A stretch of 64,000 nt of DNA from Sulfurimonas sp. (GCA_028687935.1 JAQTZE010000004.1:67875-131874), one strand, 5' to 3'. Positions 20,591-31,190 are shown, numbered from the stretch's first letter. The notes: generated by a model from the sequence alone, not told the origin. Made by a program: numbers and translations.

Positions 20591-21267
20591 TATTTTTAGA
20601 TCTTGAGACTACGGGTCTTGAATCAAATGATACAATCGTCTCTATCGGTATCGTAGCAGTAAATGATGGCGAAGAAGAAATAATCTATGAACTGCTCAAT
20701 GAAGGTAAAAAAATACCACCCAAAGCTTCGAGTATTCACCATATAACAAACGAAATGATACAAACGCAGGGTGATTTTAAATCTTCCAAAGCCTATGCGT
20801 TTTTAGAAGCACACAATAGTGTAAACGCAACACTTATCGCGCATAATATCAAGTTTGATTTACAAAAACTCTCCTTCTCGGGCTTTGAATGGAAGGGAAA
20901 ATGCATCGATACATTGCGTGTGACAAAACATCTCATCCCAGAATGTGATTTTTTTTCACTGCAGATTTTGCGCTATGAGCTCAAACTCTATAGAGAAGAA
21001 AAAGAGCCTCTTCTAGCACATAATGCCCTTGCAGATGCCCAAGTTGTGAAATCTTTGTATGGCTATCTTTTGGATTTGGCTTCAGATGATGAGATGTGTG
21101 AGCTTAGTTTTAAAAAGGTACTTCTGCAAAAGTTAGAGTTTGGAAAATACGCTGGCAGATACATCGAAGAGATAGCAATGAGTGATCGCGCGTATCTGGA
21201 ATGGATGCTTGTAAATATAACAGACCTCGATGACGATCTGAGATATAGTATAATGTCACACTTATAA
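20584..21267 (+). CDS. DnaQ-like 3'-5' exonuclease with C-terminal extension
   Basis: LIFLDLETTGLESNDTIVSIGIVAV...ATLIAHNIKFDLQKLSF...LLAHNALADAQVVKSLYGYLL, DEDD exonuclease motifs. Confidence 0.88.
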   Translation: MLIFLDLETTGLESNDTIVSIGIVAVNDGEEEIIYELLNEGKKIPPKASSIHHITNEMIQTQGDFKSSKAYAFLEAHNSVNATLIAHNIKFDLQKLSFSGFEWKGKCIDTLRVTKHLIPECDFFSLQILRYELKLYREEKEPLLAHNALADAQVVKSLYGYLLDLASDDEMCELSFKKVLLQKLEFGKYAGRYIEEIAMSDRAYLEWMLVNITDLDDDLRYSIMSHL

Positions 21268-21276
21268 AGGATAGAG

Positions 21277-21645
21277 ATGAAGATAGCTGTTGAGTGCCAA
21301 TCACCCTTACTACAAAAATCTTTGGAGGTATTTCTCACGAGATATCTTAGTTCAACCAAACAGTGTGACATCATTGTGCGCGATACTGAGTGCCTCAATG
21401 ATGCGAGATGTTTTTATATAGCAAGTAATGAAAAATCAGATTTGAAAAAACCTTTTTCAAAATCACAGTTGATACTCGCACTTGAAAATAGATACGAATT
21501 GATGGGACATGCGACCAAAGCGCCACAAGAAGAAGGCAAAGAAGAGAGCCTCAATTTTGATATTCTTGAGCGAAGAATAGAACTTTTGACAAAAGAGTAT
21601 CAACACAACATCATAAACGCAATCAAGGCTTTTTATGAAAAGTAG
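21277..21645 (+). CDS. conserved hypothetical protein
   Basis: ORF overlapping rsmD start; MKIAVECQSPLLQKSLEVFLTRYLSSTKQCDIIVRD. No domain recognised. Confidence 0.55.
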   Translation: MKIAVECQSPLLQKSLEVFLTRYLSSTKQCDIIVRDTECLNDARCFYIASNEKSDLKKPFSKSQLILALENRYELMGHATKAPQEEGKEESLNFDILERRIELLTKEYQHNIINAIKAFYEK

Positions 21646-22225
21646 TGGTATCAGTAAAAAAATTGTTGCAGGAAAATATAGAGGAAAACTCCTCAAACTT
21701 CCTTCAAAAGCTACGACAAGAAGTTCAAAATCTATTGTTTTAGAGTCGTTTTTTAACACACTTCAGTTTGAGATTATCGATGCTACTTTTGTAGAAGTTT
21801 TCTCTGGAAGTGGCTCTATTGGACTTGAGGCACTCAGCCGTGGAGCTAAACGCATCTTTTTTATGGAACAAGATAGAGATGCACTTAAAGTCCTCAAAGA
21901 AAATATCTCGCAGACAGATCCAAGCGCCTGTACAGTCCTTGCAGGAGATAGTTTTACAAATATAAACGCAGTCATCAAAACGCTGCAAAAAGAGAAAAGT
22001 GATGCCTATTTTTATATAGATCCGCCTTTTAGCATACGCGAAGGGATGGAAGATATCTATGAAAAGATGATAGATCTTATCGCCTCTTTACCGCAGGATT
22101 GTGTAAAACTTATCATCATCGAGCATATGAGCGGTCTGGAAATTCCCGATCAGATTGCCGCGTTTACTAAACGCAAGAGTAAAAAATTCGGTAACACAAG
22201 CCTGACATATCTCACAATAGAGTAG
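21635..22225 (+). CDS. rsmD: 16S rRNA (guanine966-N2)-methyltransferase
   Basis: GKYRGKLLKLP...TRSSKSIVLESFFNTL...FVEVFSGSGSIGLEALSRGAKRIFFMEQD...YFYIDPPF. Confidence 0.92.
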   Translation: MKSSGISKKIVAGKYRGKLLKLPSKATTRSSKSIVLESFFNTLQFEIIDATFVEVFSGSGSIGLEALSRGAKRIFFMEQDRDALKVLKENISQTDPSACTVLAGDSFTNINAVIKTLQKEKSDAYFYIDPPFSIREGMEDIYEKMIDLIASLPQDCVKLIIIEHMSGLEIPDQIAAFTKRKSKKFGNTSLTYLTIE

Positions 22226-22228
22226 AAA

Positions 22229-22244
22229 TGGAATAAAAGTTGCT
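22229..22244 (+). promoter_or_regulatory. candidate sigma54 promoter for flgI operon
   Basis: TGGAATAAAAGTTGCT: GG-N10-GC with TTGCT -12 element, about 26 nt before the flgI ATG. Confidence 0.65.
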
Positions 22245-22269
22245 GTAACTGAGCATCTAAGGATGGTCA

Positions 22270-23316
22270 ATGAAAACTTTTATACTTTTTTTGCTTTTGC
22301 TCTCTAGCGTTTATGCGACAAAAATCACTGACGTAGCCAATATCGTCGGCGTTCGTGACAATCAGATTATAGGTTATTCTCTGGTTGTTGGTCTCAAAAA
22401 AACTGGAGATGGAACGACTTCAAAATTTACCCTCCAATCTATTGCAAACATGCTCAAATCTATGAATATTGATATGAACTCAATAGATATAAAATCCAAA
22501 AACGTGGCAGCGGTTGTTGTAACGGCTACTCTGAAACCTTTTGCAAGACAAGGAGATCAGTTTGATATCGTCGTATCTTCTATTGGTGATGCGAAGTCTC
22601 TTGAAGGTGGAACACTTCTTATGACACCACTTAAAGGGGTAGATGGGAAGATATATGCTCTTGCACAAGGTTCTGTGACTATCGGTGGACTCAACGCAAA
22701 GGGCGCAGGAAGTGAATCACATCCAACAGTGGGAATGGTTTACGCTGGTGGTATTGTTGAGCGTGAAATCAGTATCGATCTCTATCACCAAGAGTATGCA
22801 ACGCTTTCACTTAAAGAGTCAAATTTTAAAAACTCTGTAGCGATTCAAAAAGCGATCAATGGTTATTACAGTACACAAGTCGCAGTGGCAATGGATCCTC
22901 GAAGTATCAAACTCAAAAAACCAGAAAATAAATCTATGGTAGAGTTCTTGGCTGAAATCGAGCAGATAGACATGAACTACAACTCAAAAAATAAGATTAT
23001 CATCAATGAGAGAACAGGGACAATCGTCGCAGGTATCGGTATAGAAGTAAAACCTATTATTCTCACGCACGGTGATATCACAATAAAAATAAGTGAACAA
23101 AAAGAGCTTTCAAAACCTGCAGGTGCTGTAGTGGTGGATAAAAATCTCGCAATTGGACTCAATGAAAATGAGATCTATATGAAAGAGGGAACAACTACGG
23201 TTGCAAACCTTGTGCGCTCTTTACAAAAACTTGGCGCTATGCCAAAAGATATCATCGCTATTTTACAGGCGATGAAGAGTGCTGGAAGTATATCAGCTGA
23301 ATTGGAGGTTATCTAA
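22270..23316 (+). CDS. flgI: flagellar P-ring protein FlgI
   Basis: TKITDVANIVGVRDNQIIGYSLVVGLKKTGDGT...GTLLMTPLKGVDGKIYALAQGSVTIGG. Confidence 0.97.
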   Translation: MKTFILFLLLLSSVYATKITDVANIVGVRDNQIIGYSLVVGLKKTGDGTTSKFTLQSIANMLKSMNIDMNSIDIKSKNVAAVVVTATLKPFARQGDQFDIVVSSIGDAKSLEGGTLLMTPLKGVDGKIYALAQGSVTIGGLNAKGAGSESHPTVGMVYAGGIVEREISIDLYHQEYATLSLKESNFKNSVAIQKAINGYYSTQVAVAMDPRSIKLKKPENKSMVEFLAEIEQIDMNYNSKNKIIINERTGTIVAGIGIEVKPIILTHGDITIKISEQKELSKPAGAVVVDKNLAIGLNENEIYMKEGTTTVANLVRSLQKLGAMPKDIIAILQAMKSAGSISAELEVI

Positions 23317-23618
23317 TGTCGTATGCAGGAATAAACGCAATAAAAATACCTGAATTGTCGCAACAACACATCATACCAAAAATTGATGCTACAGCAGAAA
23401 ATGAAGAATTAAGAAAGCAGACAGATGCCTTTGAGTCTGTGATCCTCAAAATGCTGATGGACACTGCTGCAGAAAATGAAAAAAATCTCTTCTCCGAGCA
23501 AAACGATCCAGGGGACAAAATATATAAATCTATGTATAGAGATGAATTGGCAAAAGCAAGTGCTGGCGGCTTTGGATTTTCGCAAATGCTTTATGATTAT
23601 CTGAGTCAAAAAGCATAA
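23316..23618 (+). CDS. flgJ: FlgJ-like rod-binding protein (N-terminal domain only)
   Basis: Short protein after flgI; TDAFESVILKMLMDTAAENEKNLFSEQNDPGDKIYKSMYRDELAKASAGGFGFSQMLYDYL. Confidence 0.75.
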   Translation: MSYAGINAIKIPELSQQHIIPKIDATAENEELRKQTDAFESVILKMLMDTAAENEKNLFSEQNDPGDKIYKSMYRDELAKASAGGFGFSQMLYDYLSQKA

Positions 23619-23623
23619 AAAAC

Positions 23624-23650
23624 TAAAATATTTACCTTTTATGCCGATAT
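23624..23650 (+). promoter_or_regulatory. sigma28 (FliA) promoter for flgM
   Basis: TAAA (23624-23627)-N15-GCCGATAT (23643-23650), 43 nt before the flgM ATG. Confidence 0.82.
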
Positions 23651-23692
23651 AGTTACATATAAAATAGTGTAAAGAGACAAAAAGGATAGACA

Positions 23693-23902
23693 ATGATTTC
23701 GCAAGCAAATAGCTCCGCATTACGCAGCGTGTACGCTTCTGGTTTAGGTGAAGCAAAAGAGACGAAGAAGGAAGCTGGTACTACTGTGAACAAACAGGGT
23801 GATACGAGCAAGATAGAGCAGATAAAAGAAGCAATCAACTCTGGTGAATACAAAGTTGACCTGCAGACTTTATCTGAAAAGATAGCACAAGAGTTGCTGT
23901 AG
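23693..23902 (+). CDS. flgM: anti-sigma-28 factor FlgM
   Basis: Small protein; SKIEQIKEAINSGEYKVDLQTLSEKIAQELL matches the FlgM C-terminus. Confidence 0.85.
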   Translation: MISQANSSALRSVYASGLGEAKETKKEAGTTVNKQGDTSKIEQIKEAINSGEYKVDLQTLSEKIAQELL

Positions 23903-23928
23903 TTTTAAAATACAAAGAGGAGTTGGAT

Positions 23929-24357
23929 ATGTTATCTCATCATTTAGAAGGTGCTTTGAAAGATTTAAGAGACCTTGTCAAAATAACGCAATCAGACATA
24001 AGAGATATCAAAGAGGCGAAAAACGATGCACAGTTTTCACGACTCTCTCTTAAAGAAGAGAAGCTCAAAAGTTTTGAAAATAAAAAAGCGATGATAGATC
24101 ATGAAATATCAACTCTTATGAGCGCACACCCAGAAAAAGATCTTCCTGAGTTACTTGATGAGCAACAACATACATTTTTAAGTGAGCTAAAAAAAGAACT
24201 CTCAAACCTCAGAGAAGAAAATAAGCACTATGCGAAGCTCGTTTTAACTGTAAGTAATCTATACAATACCTTTTTAGAAAGACTCGTCCCTACAGAGATG
24301 CAAGGTTATAAAAAAGTAGCATCAAAAGATCCTTCAATCTTGGAAATAAGAGTTTAA
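23929..24357 (+). CDS. FlgN-like flagellar export chaperone
   Basis: Coiled-coil protein between flgM and flgK; ATG 23929 preceded by AGGAG; HAKLVLTVSNLYNTFLERLVPTEMQGYKK. Confidence 0.65.
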   Translation: MLSHHLEGALKDLRDLVKITQSDIRDIKEAKNDAQFSRLSLKEEKLKSFENKKAMIDHEISTLMSAHPEKDLPELLDEQQHTFLSELKKELSNLREENKHYAKLVLTVSNLYNTFLERLVPTEMQGYKKVASKDPSILEIRV

Positions 24358-24358
24358 C

Positions 24359-26230
24359 ATGGCATCAATATTTAACGCACTCAATATCGGATACAGCGCA
24401 CTCAACGCATCTCAAGTTGCAATTAATACAACTGGGCATAATATCGCTAACGCAGAAACTGACGGGTATACACGCCAAAGAGTTGTAACAGCCGCCTCAA
24501 CGCCTATCACTACACAACCTGGACAAGTTGGGAATGGTGTTGATGTTACAGATATTACAAGAGTTTTTGACAACTTTGTATTTGACAGATATACCTCTAT
24601 CTCATCTTCAAAAGAGTACAGTGATTATGAGAAAAAAACACTTGAACAACTCTCAAGCTACTTTCCTGAAATAGATGGTGTTGGTGTGAAATCAGATATG
24701 CAAGAGTTCTACAATATGTGGCAAAATCTTGCGGATAATCCAGACAATGATGCCATCAAAGTAGCACTTGCCAAACAGACAGAAACACTCTCAAAGCATA
24801 TACAAGAGAGCCAAACTAAAATATCATCTTTACAAATGCAGGCTAACGAAGAGCTTGTGGTCAATGTAAATGAAGTCAATGCACTTGCAAAAGAACTCGC
24901 ACAGATAAATGTCGCGATAGATACAGCAGAATCAGCAGGAATCTATAGTGCAAACGACCTACGAGATAGAAGAAATGTCATAGAAAAAAGTCTTGCTAGA
25001 CTCATTGGTGCTGAAGTAAACGTAGGACAACTTGAGTCGAACATTCAGATAAATAACACATCTGGCACAATCACAGGCAGTTATACTCTGAGTGTGAATG
25101 GATTTAATATCGTTGATGGAAATAGTTACCATCCTATCCATGCGTCAAATGAGAGCAACCCTAACGGATTTTATGAGATTTCTTATGAAAGACAAGATGG
25201 CAAGCTTATTCCTCTAGAAGAAGCAATAACTGGTGGTAAAATCGGCTCTATTCTTGACATGCGTGGTGGCACTATCGATACTACAAGTGGTAAGCCGACA
25301 GATGGTGTTATCCAAAATGCGCTCTCTGGACTTGATGCTTTTGCAAGTACTTTAATAGAGTCCATTAATAATCTTTATGCTGAAACTGCAACGTCTAAGA
25401 TGACGTCAAAAGAGGTTTCTTTTGATGCTGCAACGCCATTGGTAAGTTCTGGATTGAATGTCAAAACTGGTTCTTTTAATATTATCGTTTATGACATTGA
25501 TGGAAATAAAGTCGCAACACGTGAAATAACTATAGACAATACAACGAGTATAGATGGCAGTACGAACTCTATAAAAAATCAGATAGAGGCAAACCTTGAT
25601 GATAATGCTAACAATAGTGGAAATGATGATTTAGATGATTTTATTAGTTTTAATTTTGCTGCTTCTGGAGGAAAAAGTACATTAGAACTGAGCCTCAAAG
25701 CAGGAAAAGAGTCTCTTGGATATACTTTTGCGATTGAAGACAAGCTTTCTAATACAAATTATTCTTCAGGTTCAAACTTCGCTGGAGCACTCGGACTCAA
25801 TCAATTTTTAAGTGGTGATAGTGCACAAAATATCGATCTTAATACAGTATATAAACAAAACGCAACACTGATAAAAGCGGGCGCTTCGTCTGCTGCTGGA
25901 GACAGTAGTGTGGCGCTCAAAATGATGCAACATCAGTTTGAAAACTTCGACTTTCAAGTTGGAGAAAAAAAATATAGTTCAAGCGCATATGGCATGTACG
26001 ATATTATCGCAACACAAATTGGTATTTCAACAAATGCGGCTACTACTAGAAATGAAACACTAAGTGTACAGTACAATGCTATCGAAATGGAATATTTCGG
26101 AGTCTCAAAAGTTAGTATTGATGAAGAGATGACAAACCTTATTCGTTATCAGACATCGTATGGTGCTGCTGCAAAAATTATCACGACTATTGATGAGATG
26201 ATGCAAACGCTTCTTGGCATCAAACAATAA
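24359..26230 (+). CDS. flgK: flagellar hook-associated protein 1
   Basis: SIFNALNIGYSALNASQVAINTTGHNIANAETDGYTRQRVV; C-terminal MTNLIRYQTSYGAAAKIITTIDEMMQTLLGI. Confidence 0.96.
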   Translation: MASIFNALNIGYSALNASQVAINTTGHNIANAETDGYTRQRVVTAASTPITTQPGQVGNGVDVTDITRVFDNFVFDRYTSISSSKEYSDYEKKTLEQLSSYFPEIDGVGVKSDMQEFYNMWQNLADNPDNDAIKVALAKQTETLSKHIQESQTKISSLQMQANEELVVNVNEVNALAKELAQINVAIDTAESAGIYSANDLRDRRNVIEKSLARLIGAEVNVGQLESNIQINNTSGTITGSYTLSVNGFNIVDGNSYHPIHASNESNPNGFYEISYERQDGKLIPLEEAITGGKIGSILDMRGGTIDTTSGKPTDGVIQNALSGLDAFASTLIESINNLYAETATSKMTSKEVSFDAATPLVSSGLNVKTGSFNIIVYDIDGNKVATREITIDNTTSIDGSTNSIKNQIEANLDDNANNSGNDDLDDFISFNFAASGGKSTLELSLKAGKESLGYTFAIEDKLSNTNYSSGSNFAGALGLNQFLSGDSAQNIDLNTVYKQNATLIKAGASSAAGDSSVALKMMQHQFENFDFQVGEKKYSSSAYGMYDIIATQIGISTNAATTRNETLSVQYNAIEMEYFGVSKVSIDEEMTNLIRYQTSYGAAAKIITTIDEMMQTLLGIKQ

Positions 26231-26238
26231 ACGCAGGC

Positions 26239-27036
26239 ATGCCATACTTTAGCATAGCCGTTCTTGCGTTTGTTCTTGCGTTTTCTTTTTTAGGCTCTTT
26301 TATCTATGGGCAAAGCCCTTATCTCTTGGACTACACTTCTATTTTAGTTCCTCCATCATTCGCACATCCTCTTGGTACAGATAGACTTGGTCGTGATATT
26401 TTGGCTAGAGTTATGGAAGGCGGACAGATCTCAATGATTATCGGGGTTGGGAGTGCGTTTATCGCCTCTTTTATCGGGCTTATTCTTGGTTCTATGGCTG
26501 GGTTCTTCCGAGGTGGCGTTGACAAAGCATTTATCATAGGCGTTGATCTTTTTTTAACTTTTCCGACCTTCTTTTTGCTTTTGGCACTTGTGAGTTATGT
26601 CAATGCTTCGGCATGGGTACTCATACTTATCATCTCTATCACAGGGTGGATGACAACGGCGAGGCTTATTCGTTCTGAGAGTTTTAGTATCACTTCAAAG
26701 CCCTATATCAAAATACTCAACATAGCCAAAGTCAATAAACTCAAAATCCTACTTAAGTACTATGCGCCTATTCTTGCACCTATCTATTTTGTGAGCTTTA
26801 CTTTTGGAGTGGGTGGTGCGATATTGGCAGAATCGGGTCTTAGTTTTTTAGGTCTTGGCATTGTCGCTCCGCAAATGAGCTGGGGAACTATCCTCAGTGG
26901 TGGCAAAGATGTTGTGGAGATCGCCTGGTGGGTGAGCTTTTTTCCAGGGCTTATGATATTTTTGGTCACTTTTTCGCTGATTAATATTTCGAATTATCTG
27001 CAACAGTTGACGAATAAGAAACAGATACAAGTTTAG
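26239..27036 (+). CDS. peptide/nickel-type ABC transporter permease (DppC/OppC-like)
   Basis: HPLGTDRLGRDILARVMEGGQISMIIGVGSAFIASFIGLILGSMAGFF...GGAILAESGLSFLGLGIVAPQMSWGTIL. Confidence 0.92.
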   Translation: MPYFSIAVLAFVLAFSFLGSFIYGQSPYLLDYTSILVPPSFAHPLGTDRLGRDILARVMEGGQISMIIGVGSAFIASFIGLILGSMAGFFRGGVDKAFIIGVDLFLTFPTFFLLLALVSYVNASAWVLILIISITGWMTTARLIRSESFSITSKPYIKILNIAKVNKLKILLKYYAPILAPIYFVSFTFGVGGAILAESGLSFLGLGIVAPQMSWGTILSGGKDVVEIAWWVSFFPGLMIFLVTFSLINISNYLQQLTNKKQIQV

Positions 27037-27102
27037 AGTGCCACACTACGCTCGTAGCTGCGTGGCAATCTCAAAAACGCAGTAATTATTTTACAAACGC
27101 AG

Positions 27103-27366
27103 TTATTTCTTTGCAGCTTTACACTTTCCTGCTTGAAGCTCTTTTTTGTTATTTTCTATAAACTTTGGTCCAAGACCTTTTACTTCACTCAGTGCTTCAA
27201 TGTTTTTAAAACAGTTTTCTTTTCTGTACTCTAAAACTGCATCCGCTTTTTTCTCACCTAGACCTTTAAGGGTCATAAGTTCCTCTTTTGAAGCATTGTT
27301 GATATCTACTGCTGCAAATAAAAATGTAGCACTCAAAACAGCCGTAGCCAAAACTAGTAATTTCAT
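27103..27366 (-). CDS. ComEA-like helix-hairpin-helix DNA-binding protein, secreted
   Basis: Signal peptide MKLLVLATAVLSATFLFA then VDINNASKEELMTLKGLGEKKADAVLEYRKE..FKNIEALSEVKGLGPKFIENNKKEL, a tandem HhH ComEA domain. Confidence 0.9.
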   Translation of the reverse strand: MKLLVLATAVLSATFLFAAVDINNASKEELMTLKGLGEKKADAVLEYRKENCFKNIEALSEVKGLGPKFIENNKKELQAGKCKAAKK

Positions 27367-27542
27367 GATAAACCTTTGTGTTGAATTTGCAATAGTATAC
27401 ATAAAATATTATAAATTAACAAATAAAGTTTTAATTATTAAAAGTTTTTTTTGTTCTTTTGTGTAAATAATTACAAAAAAAGAGTAGTGCGCTTTTTCGC
27501 AGTAATGAAACGCAGCTAGTATGAAGAACGAATGAATATCCC

Positions 27543-27980
27543 TTACCCACAGCACTTCTTATATTTCTTGCCACTTCCGCAGGGGCAAGCGTCATTTCTT
27601 TGTACTTTTGTATTATAAAGTATTCCGTCTTTATAGCGCCAAAGCCCATCTTCTTGGACAAATTTACTCTCTTCGTGGAGTACTTTAATACCCTCTATAT
27701 CTTTGTAAAAAGCCTTAAACGCAACGATATTATCTTTGGCATAAAGCACGTCAAGGCCTAGCCACTCTACGGAGTTACTAAACTCTTCTATAAGTTCTAT
27801 ATCTTCTGCGTATCTATTTTCTTTTGCTGCGCTGAGTACGAGATATTTGCCATCACCTTTGACGTAGGCACTGTAGCGACTTCGCATGAGCTCCTCTGGT
27901 GTTTTGGCTTCTCTTTTTCCTTCGATTATAGCGCCGCAGCACTCTTGATACTCTTTTTTACTTCCACAAAAACAGTGCAT
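27543..27980 (-). CDS. YchJ-family SEC-C motif protein
   Basis: [43 protein letters not shown]...[17 protein letters not shown] at 27980. Confidence 0.88.
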   Translation of the reverse strand: MHCFCGSKKEYQECCGAIIEGKREAKTPEELMRSRYSAYVKGDGKYLVLSAAKENRYAEDIELIEEFSNSVEWLGLDVLYAKDNIVAFKAFYKDIEGIKVLHEESKFVQEDGLWRYKDGILYNTKVQRNDACPCGSGKKYKKCCG

Positions 27981-28028
27981 AAAAACTCTCTCTTTTTTTT
28001 GATATACTAACACATATAAAGGCAAATC

Positions 28029-30113
28029 ATGAAAACAAAATCACTTTTTATATCTGCACAAGAGATAAATGCAGGAATGCTCTTTGTCTCAATGGGCATG
28101 ATGGAAATCCTCAAACGCAATCTCCATAAGGTTGCGTTTTTTCGCCCGATTATCTATAAACGCACTATCAGGGATGAAGATATAAGCTTTATGCTTGAGC
28201 GATACAACCTTGATATGGAGTATGAAGATACTTTTGGTTTTGATGTTGAAGAGGTAGAACATATGATCGCCTCAAACAAGTTGGGTGAGCTGATCAATCA
28301 ACTCATAGAAAAGTTTAAAAAGCTTGAAGCAAAATATGATTTTGTACTCTGTGAAGGGATACGCCGCTCCTTTTTAAACGCAAATATAAACTTCGATCTC
28401 AACATGAAAATCGCCCAAAATTTTGGTGCTCCTTATATTAATATCATCAATGCAAAAGAGAGAAGTATCCAAGAAATCTATGAAGATGTCATGATAGAAA
28501 ATGAAAATCTTCTCTCTCTTGGCGCTTCTCATTTCGCGACTTTTATCAATAGACTAGATACGAGTAAACATGAAGAGATGCAAAAAAAACTTATAGCTTA
28601 TGAGCCAAAAACTTATCTGCTCAAAGAAGTTGAAGAGCTGAGTCTCATCAGTATCGGGGACGTTCTTGATACCTTGGGTGCTACGGAAGTGGTTATGAGT
28701 AAAGAAGATAGGGTGCGAAATATACGCAAGGTGAGAGTTGCGGCTTTGACACTTGATAATTTTCTCGCTCATATCGAAGAAGATGACCTAGTCATCGTTC
28801 CCGCAGATCGTTCTGATATCATTCTCGGGCTTTTGGGTGCGCTCTATTCAAAGAACTATCCAAACGTCTCAGCAATCATCTTTCCTTTTGATATGCGTGC
28901 GCATCCAAATATCAACAAGCTTATTATGGGACTCGAAAAGTTCAATATCCCTATTATGGCAGTAAGTACAGATACATATGAAACGGCTAAAAACCTCTCT
29001 CATATTCATTCACGAATACGTCCAAACTCAGATAGAAAGATAGCGTTATCTTTAGGACTCTTTAATGCGGCAGTAAACACATCATATATAGAACAAAAGA
29101 TAGCAAGCGCTTCAAGCGATGTTATGACGCCGATGATGTTTGAGTACAAGATTTTTGAACTTGCACGGATGAACAAAAAACGCATAGTCCTTCCAGAGAG
29201 TAGCGATGAGCGGATTTTGCGAGCAGCGGAGATATTACTTCTGCGTGATGTGGTAGATATCATACTTGTAGGTAAAAAAGAGGAGTTGCAGGCAAACTAT
29301 CTCAGACTAGGGCTTGATCTCAGTCGCGCAACCATCGTCGAGCCAGATGATGCAAAGCTTATGAAAGAGTTCACAGAAGTTTTTTATGAGATGCGAAAAG
29401 CCAAAGGTTTGAGTTATCAGTCTGCAGAAGATAGTATGAGCAAGGTGAACTACTTTGCGACGATGATGGTACATTTGGGCTATGCTGATGGTATGGTCAG
29501 CGGAGCTATTCACTCCACTGGTGATACGATTCGTCCAGCCATGCAGATTATCAAAACAACTCCCCAAAGTCCTCTTGTCTCGAGCGTCTTTTTTATGTGT
29601 CTCGATACCAAAGTGCTCGTTTATGGGGACTGTGCTATAAACCAAGATCCAAGTGCTGTAGATCTTGCACAAATAGCACTCTCTTCGGCACAAACAGCTG
29701 CTGCGTTTGGGATAGAACCAAAAGTTGCGATGCTCTCCTACTCGACGGGTGAGAGCGGAAGTGGGGCAGATGTAGAAAAGGTGCGAGAAGCTACAAATAT
29801 CGTAAAAGCAAAAAATCCCAACCTTCTCATCGAAGGGCCGATACAGTATGACGCGGCGGTGAACAAGTCTGTGGCATCTACAAAACTTCCAAACTCCAAA
29901 GTAGCAGGCGAAGCAAGTGTCTTTATATTTCCAGATCTCAATACGGGAAATAATACCTACAAAGCGGTGCAGCGTTCAAGTGGAGCTGTCGCTATCGGAC
30001 CGATTCTTCAAGGTTTATGCAAACCTGTCAATGACCTCTCTCGTGGCTGCGAAGTCGCAGATATTGTCAATACTATAGCCATCACAGCTATACAAGCAGG
30101 AGCACTCAAATGA
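28029..30113 (+). CDS. pta: phosphate acetyltransferase (with N-terminal DRTGG-type region)
   Basis: [22 protein letters not shown]...[31 protein letters not shown]...[26 protein letters not shown]. Confidence 0.95.
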   Translation: MKTKSLFISAQEINAGMLFVSMGMMEILKRNLHKVAFFRPIIYKRTIRDEDISFMLERYNLDMEYEDTFGFDVEEVEHMIASNKLGELINQLIEKFKKLEAKYDFVLCEGIRRSFLNANINFDLNMKIAQNFGAPYINIINAKERSIQEIYEDVMIENENLLSLGASHFATFINRLDTSKHEEMQKKLIAYEPKTYLLKEVEELSLISIGDVLDTLGATEVVMSKEDRVRNIRKVRVAALTLDNFLAHIEEDDLVIVPADRSDIILGLLGALYSKNYPNVSAIIFPFDMRAHPNINKLIMGLEKFNIPIMAVSTDTYETAKNLSHIHSRIRPNSDRKIALSLGLFNAAVNTSYIEQKIASASSDVMTPMMFEYKIFELARMNKKRIVLPESSDERILRAAEILLLRDVVDIILVGKKEELQANYLRLGLDLSRATIVEPDDAKLMKEFTEVFYEMRKAKGLSYQSAEDSMSKVNYFATMMVHLGYADGMVSGAIHSTGDTIRPAMQIIKTTPQSPLVSSVFFMCLDTKVLVYGDCAINQDPSAVDLAQIALSSAQTAAAFGIEPKVAMLSYSTGESGSGADVEKVREATNIVKAKNPNLLIEGPIQYDAAVNKSVASTKLPNSKVAGEASVFIFPDLNTGNNTYKAVQRSSGAVAIGPILQGLCKPVNDLSRGCEVADIVNTIAITAIQAGALK

Positions 30114-31165
30114 AAATAGCCGTTATAAACTCAGGAAGTTCTTCGCTAAAACTGAAACTTTTTGATATGCAAACAGGGGAAGTCTTACTCTCTAAACATA
30201 TCCAAAATATTGGGGAAGAAGGCTCTGCTATACAAACGCACCACGAAGCGATTAAAAGCTTGGGTGTTGATTTTAAAAGCCTTGATGCTGTCGGACACAG
30301 AGTCGTACATGGCGGCGCTGCGTTTAATGAGGCTATGCACATCAATGAAGAAGTGATAGAGACGATCAGAAGACTTATTCCCCTTGCTCCTTTGCATAAT
30401 CCTGCAAATCTTGAAGGTATCTTGGTGTGTCAAAAAAAAGCACCAGATACACCACAAATCGCAGTTTTTGACACTGCGTTTCATGCAAATATGCCAAAAG
30501 AAGCCTTTCTTTACGCACTGCCGCTTGAGATGTATGAGCAACACAAGATACGACGTTATGGCTTTCATGGAAGTTCACATGCCTATGTATCCAAAAAAGC
30601 GAGTGAGATTTTAGGAAAAGATCTGAGTGAGCTCAATCTCATAACTTTGCATCTTGGAAATGGTGCGAGTGCTTGTGCCGTAGAAAAGGGAGTTAGTATT
30701 GATACGTCTATGGGATTTACTCCGCTTGAAGGGCTTGTGATGGGAAGTAGATGTGGTGATATTGATGCTTCTATCGTGGTGTACATGCAAAGAAAACTTG
30801 GCATGAGTATCGATGAAATAGATGCACTTCTCAATCAAAAATCGGGACTTTTAGGCATCTCTGGCATTAGTAATGTCCGTATTTTGGAAGAGACACAAAC
30901 TCCAAACGCAAGGTTGGCTCTTGATATGATGATACGACGTGTACAAAAATATATCGGTGGATATATGGCGCTTTTAGGTCATGTGGATGCGATCGTCTTC
31001 ACTGGAGGCATTGGAGAAAACTCAGTTGTCATACGCGAACGTATTTTGGCGAGTGAATTGTTTGCAAATATAAAAAGCCTTGTCATTAAAACAGATGAAG
31101 AGTTTGAGATTGCGATAGAGTGCTTGGGGGTTTTAGAAAAAGAGAGAAATATTTTACAGGCGTAA
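30110..31165 (+). CDS. ackA: acetate kinase
   Basis: [19 protein letters not shown]...GHRVVHGG...PQIAVFDTAFHANMP...RYGFHGSSHAYVS; overlaps pta by 4 nt. Confidence 0.97.
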   Translation: MKIAVINSGSSSLKLKLFDMQTGEVLLSKHIQNIGEEGSAIQTHHEAIKSLGVDFKSLDAVGHRVVHGGAAFNEAMHINEEVIETIRRLIPLAPLHNPANLEGILVCQKKAPDTPQIAVFDTAFHANMPKEAFLYALPLEMYEQHKIRRYGFHGSSHAYVSKKASEILGKDLSELNLITLHLGNGASACAVEKGVSIDTSMGFTPLEGLVMGSRCGDIDASIVVYMQRKLGMSIDEIDALLNQKSGLLGISGISNVRILEETQTPNARLALDMMIRRVQKYIGGYMALLGHVDAIVFTGGIGENSVVIRERILASELFANIKSLVIKTDEEFEIAIECLGVLEKERNILQA

Positions 31166-31177
31166 AAGCCTGTAAAA
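31152..31177. terminator. hairpin between convergent ackA and cold-shock gene
   Basis: TTTTACAGGC-GTAAAA-GCCTGTAAAA, perfect 10-bp stem between convergent genes; no long T tract. Confidence 0.6.
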
Positions 31178-31190
31178 AAGAGGGTAAAGA

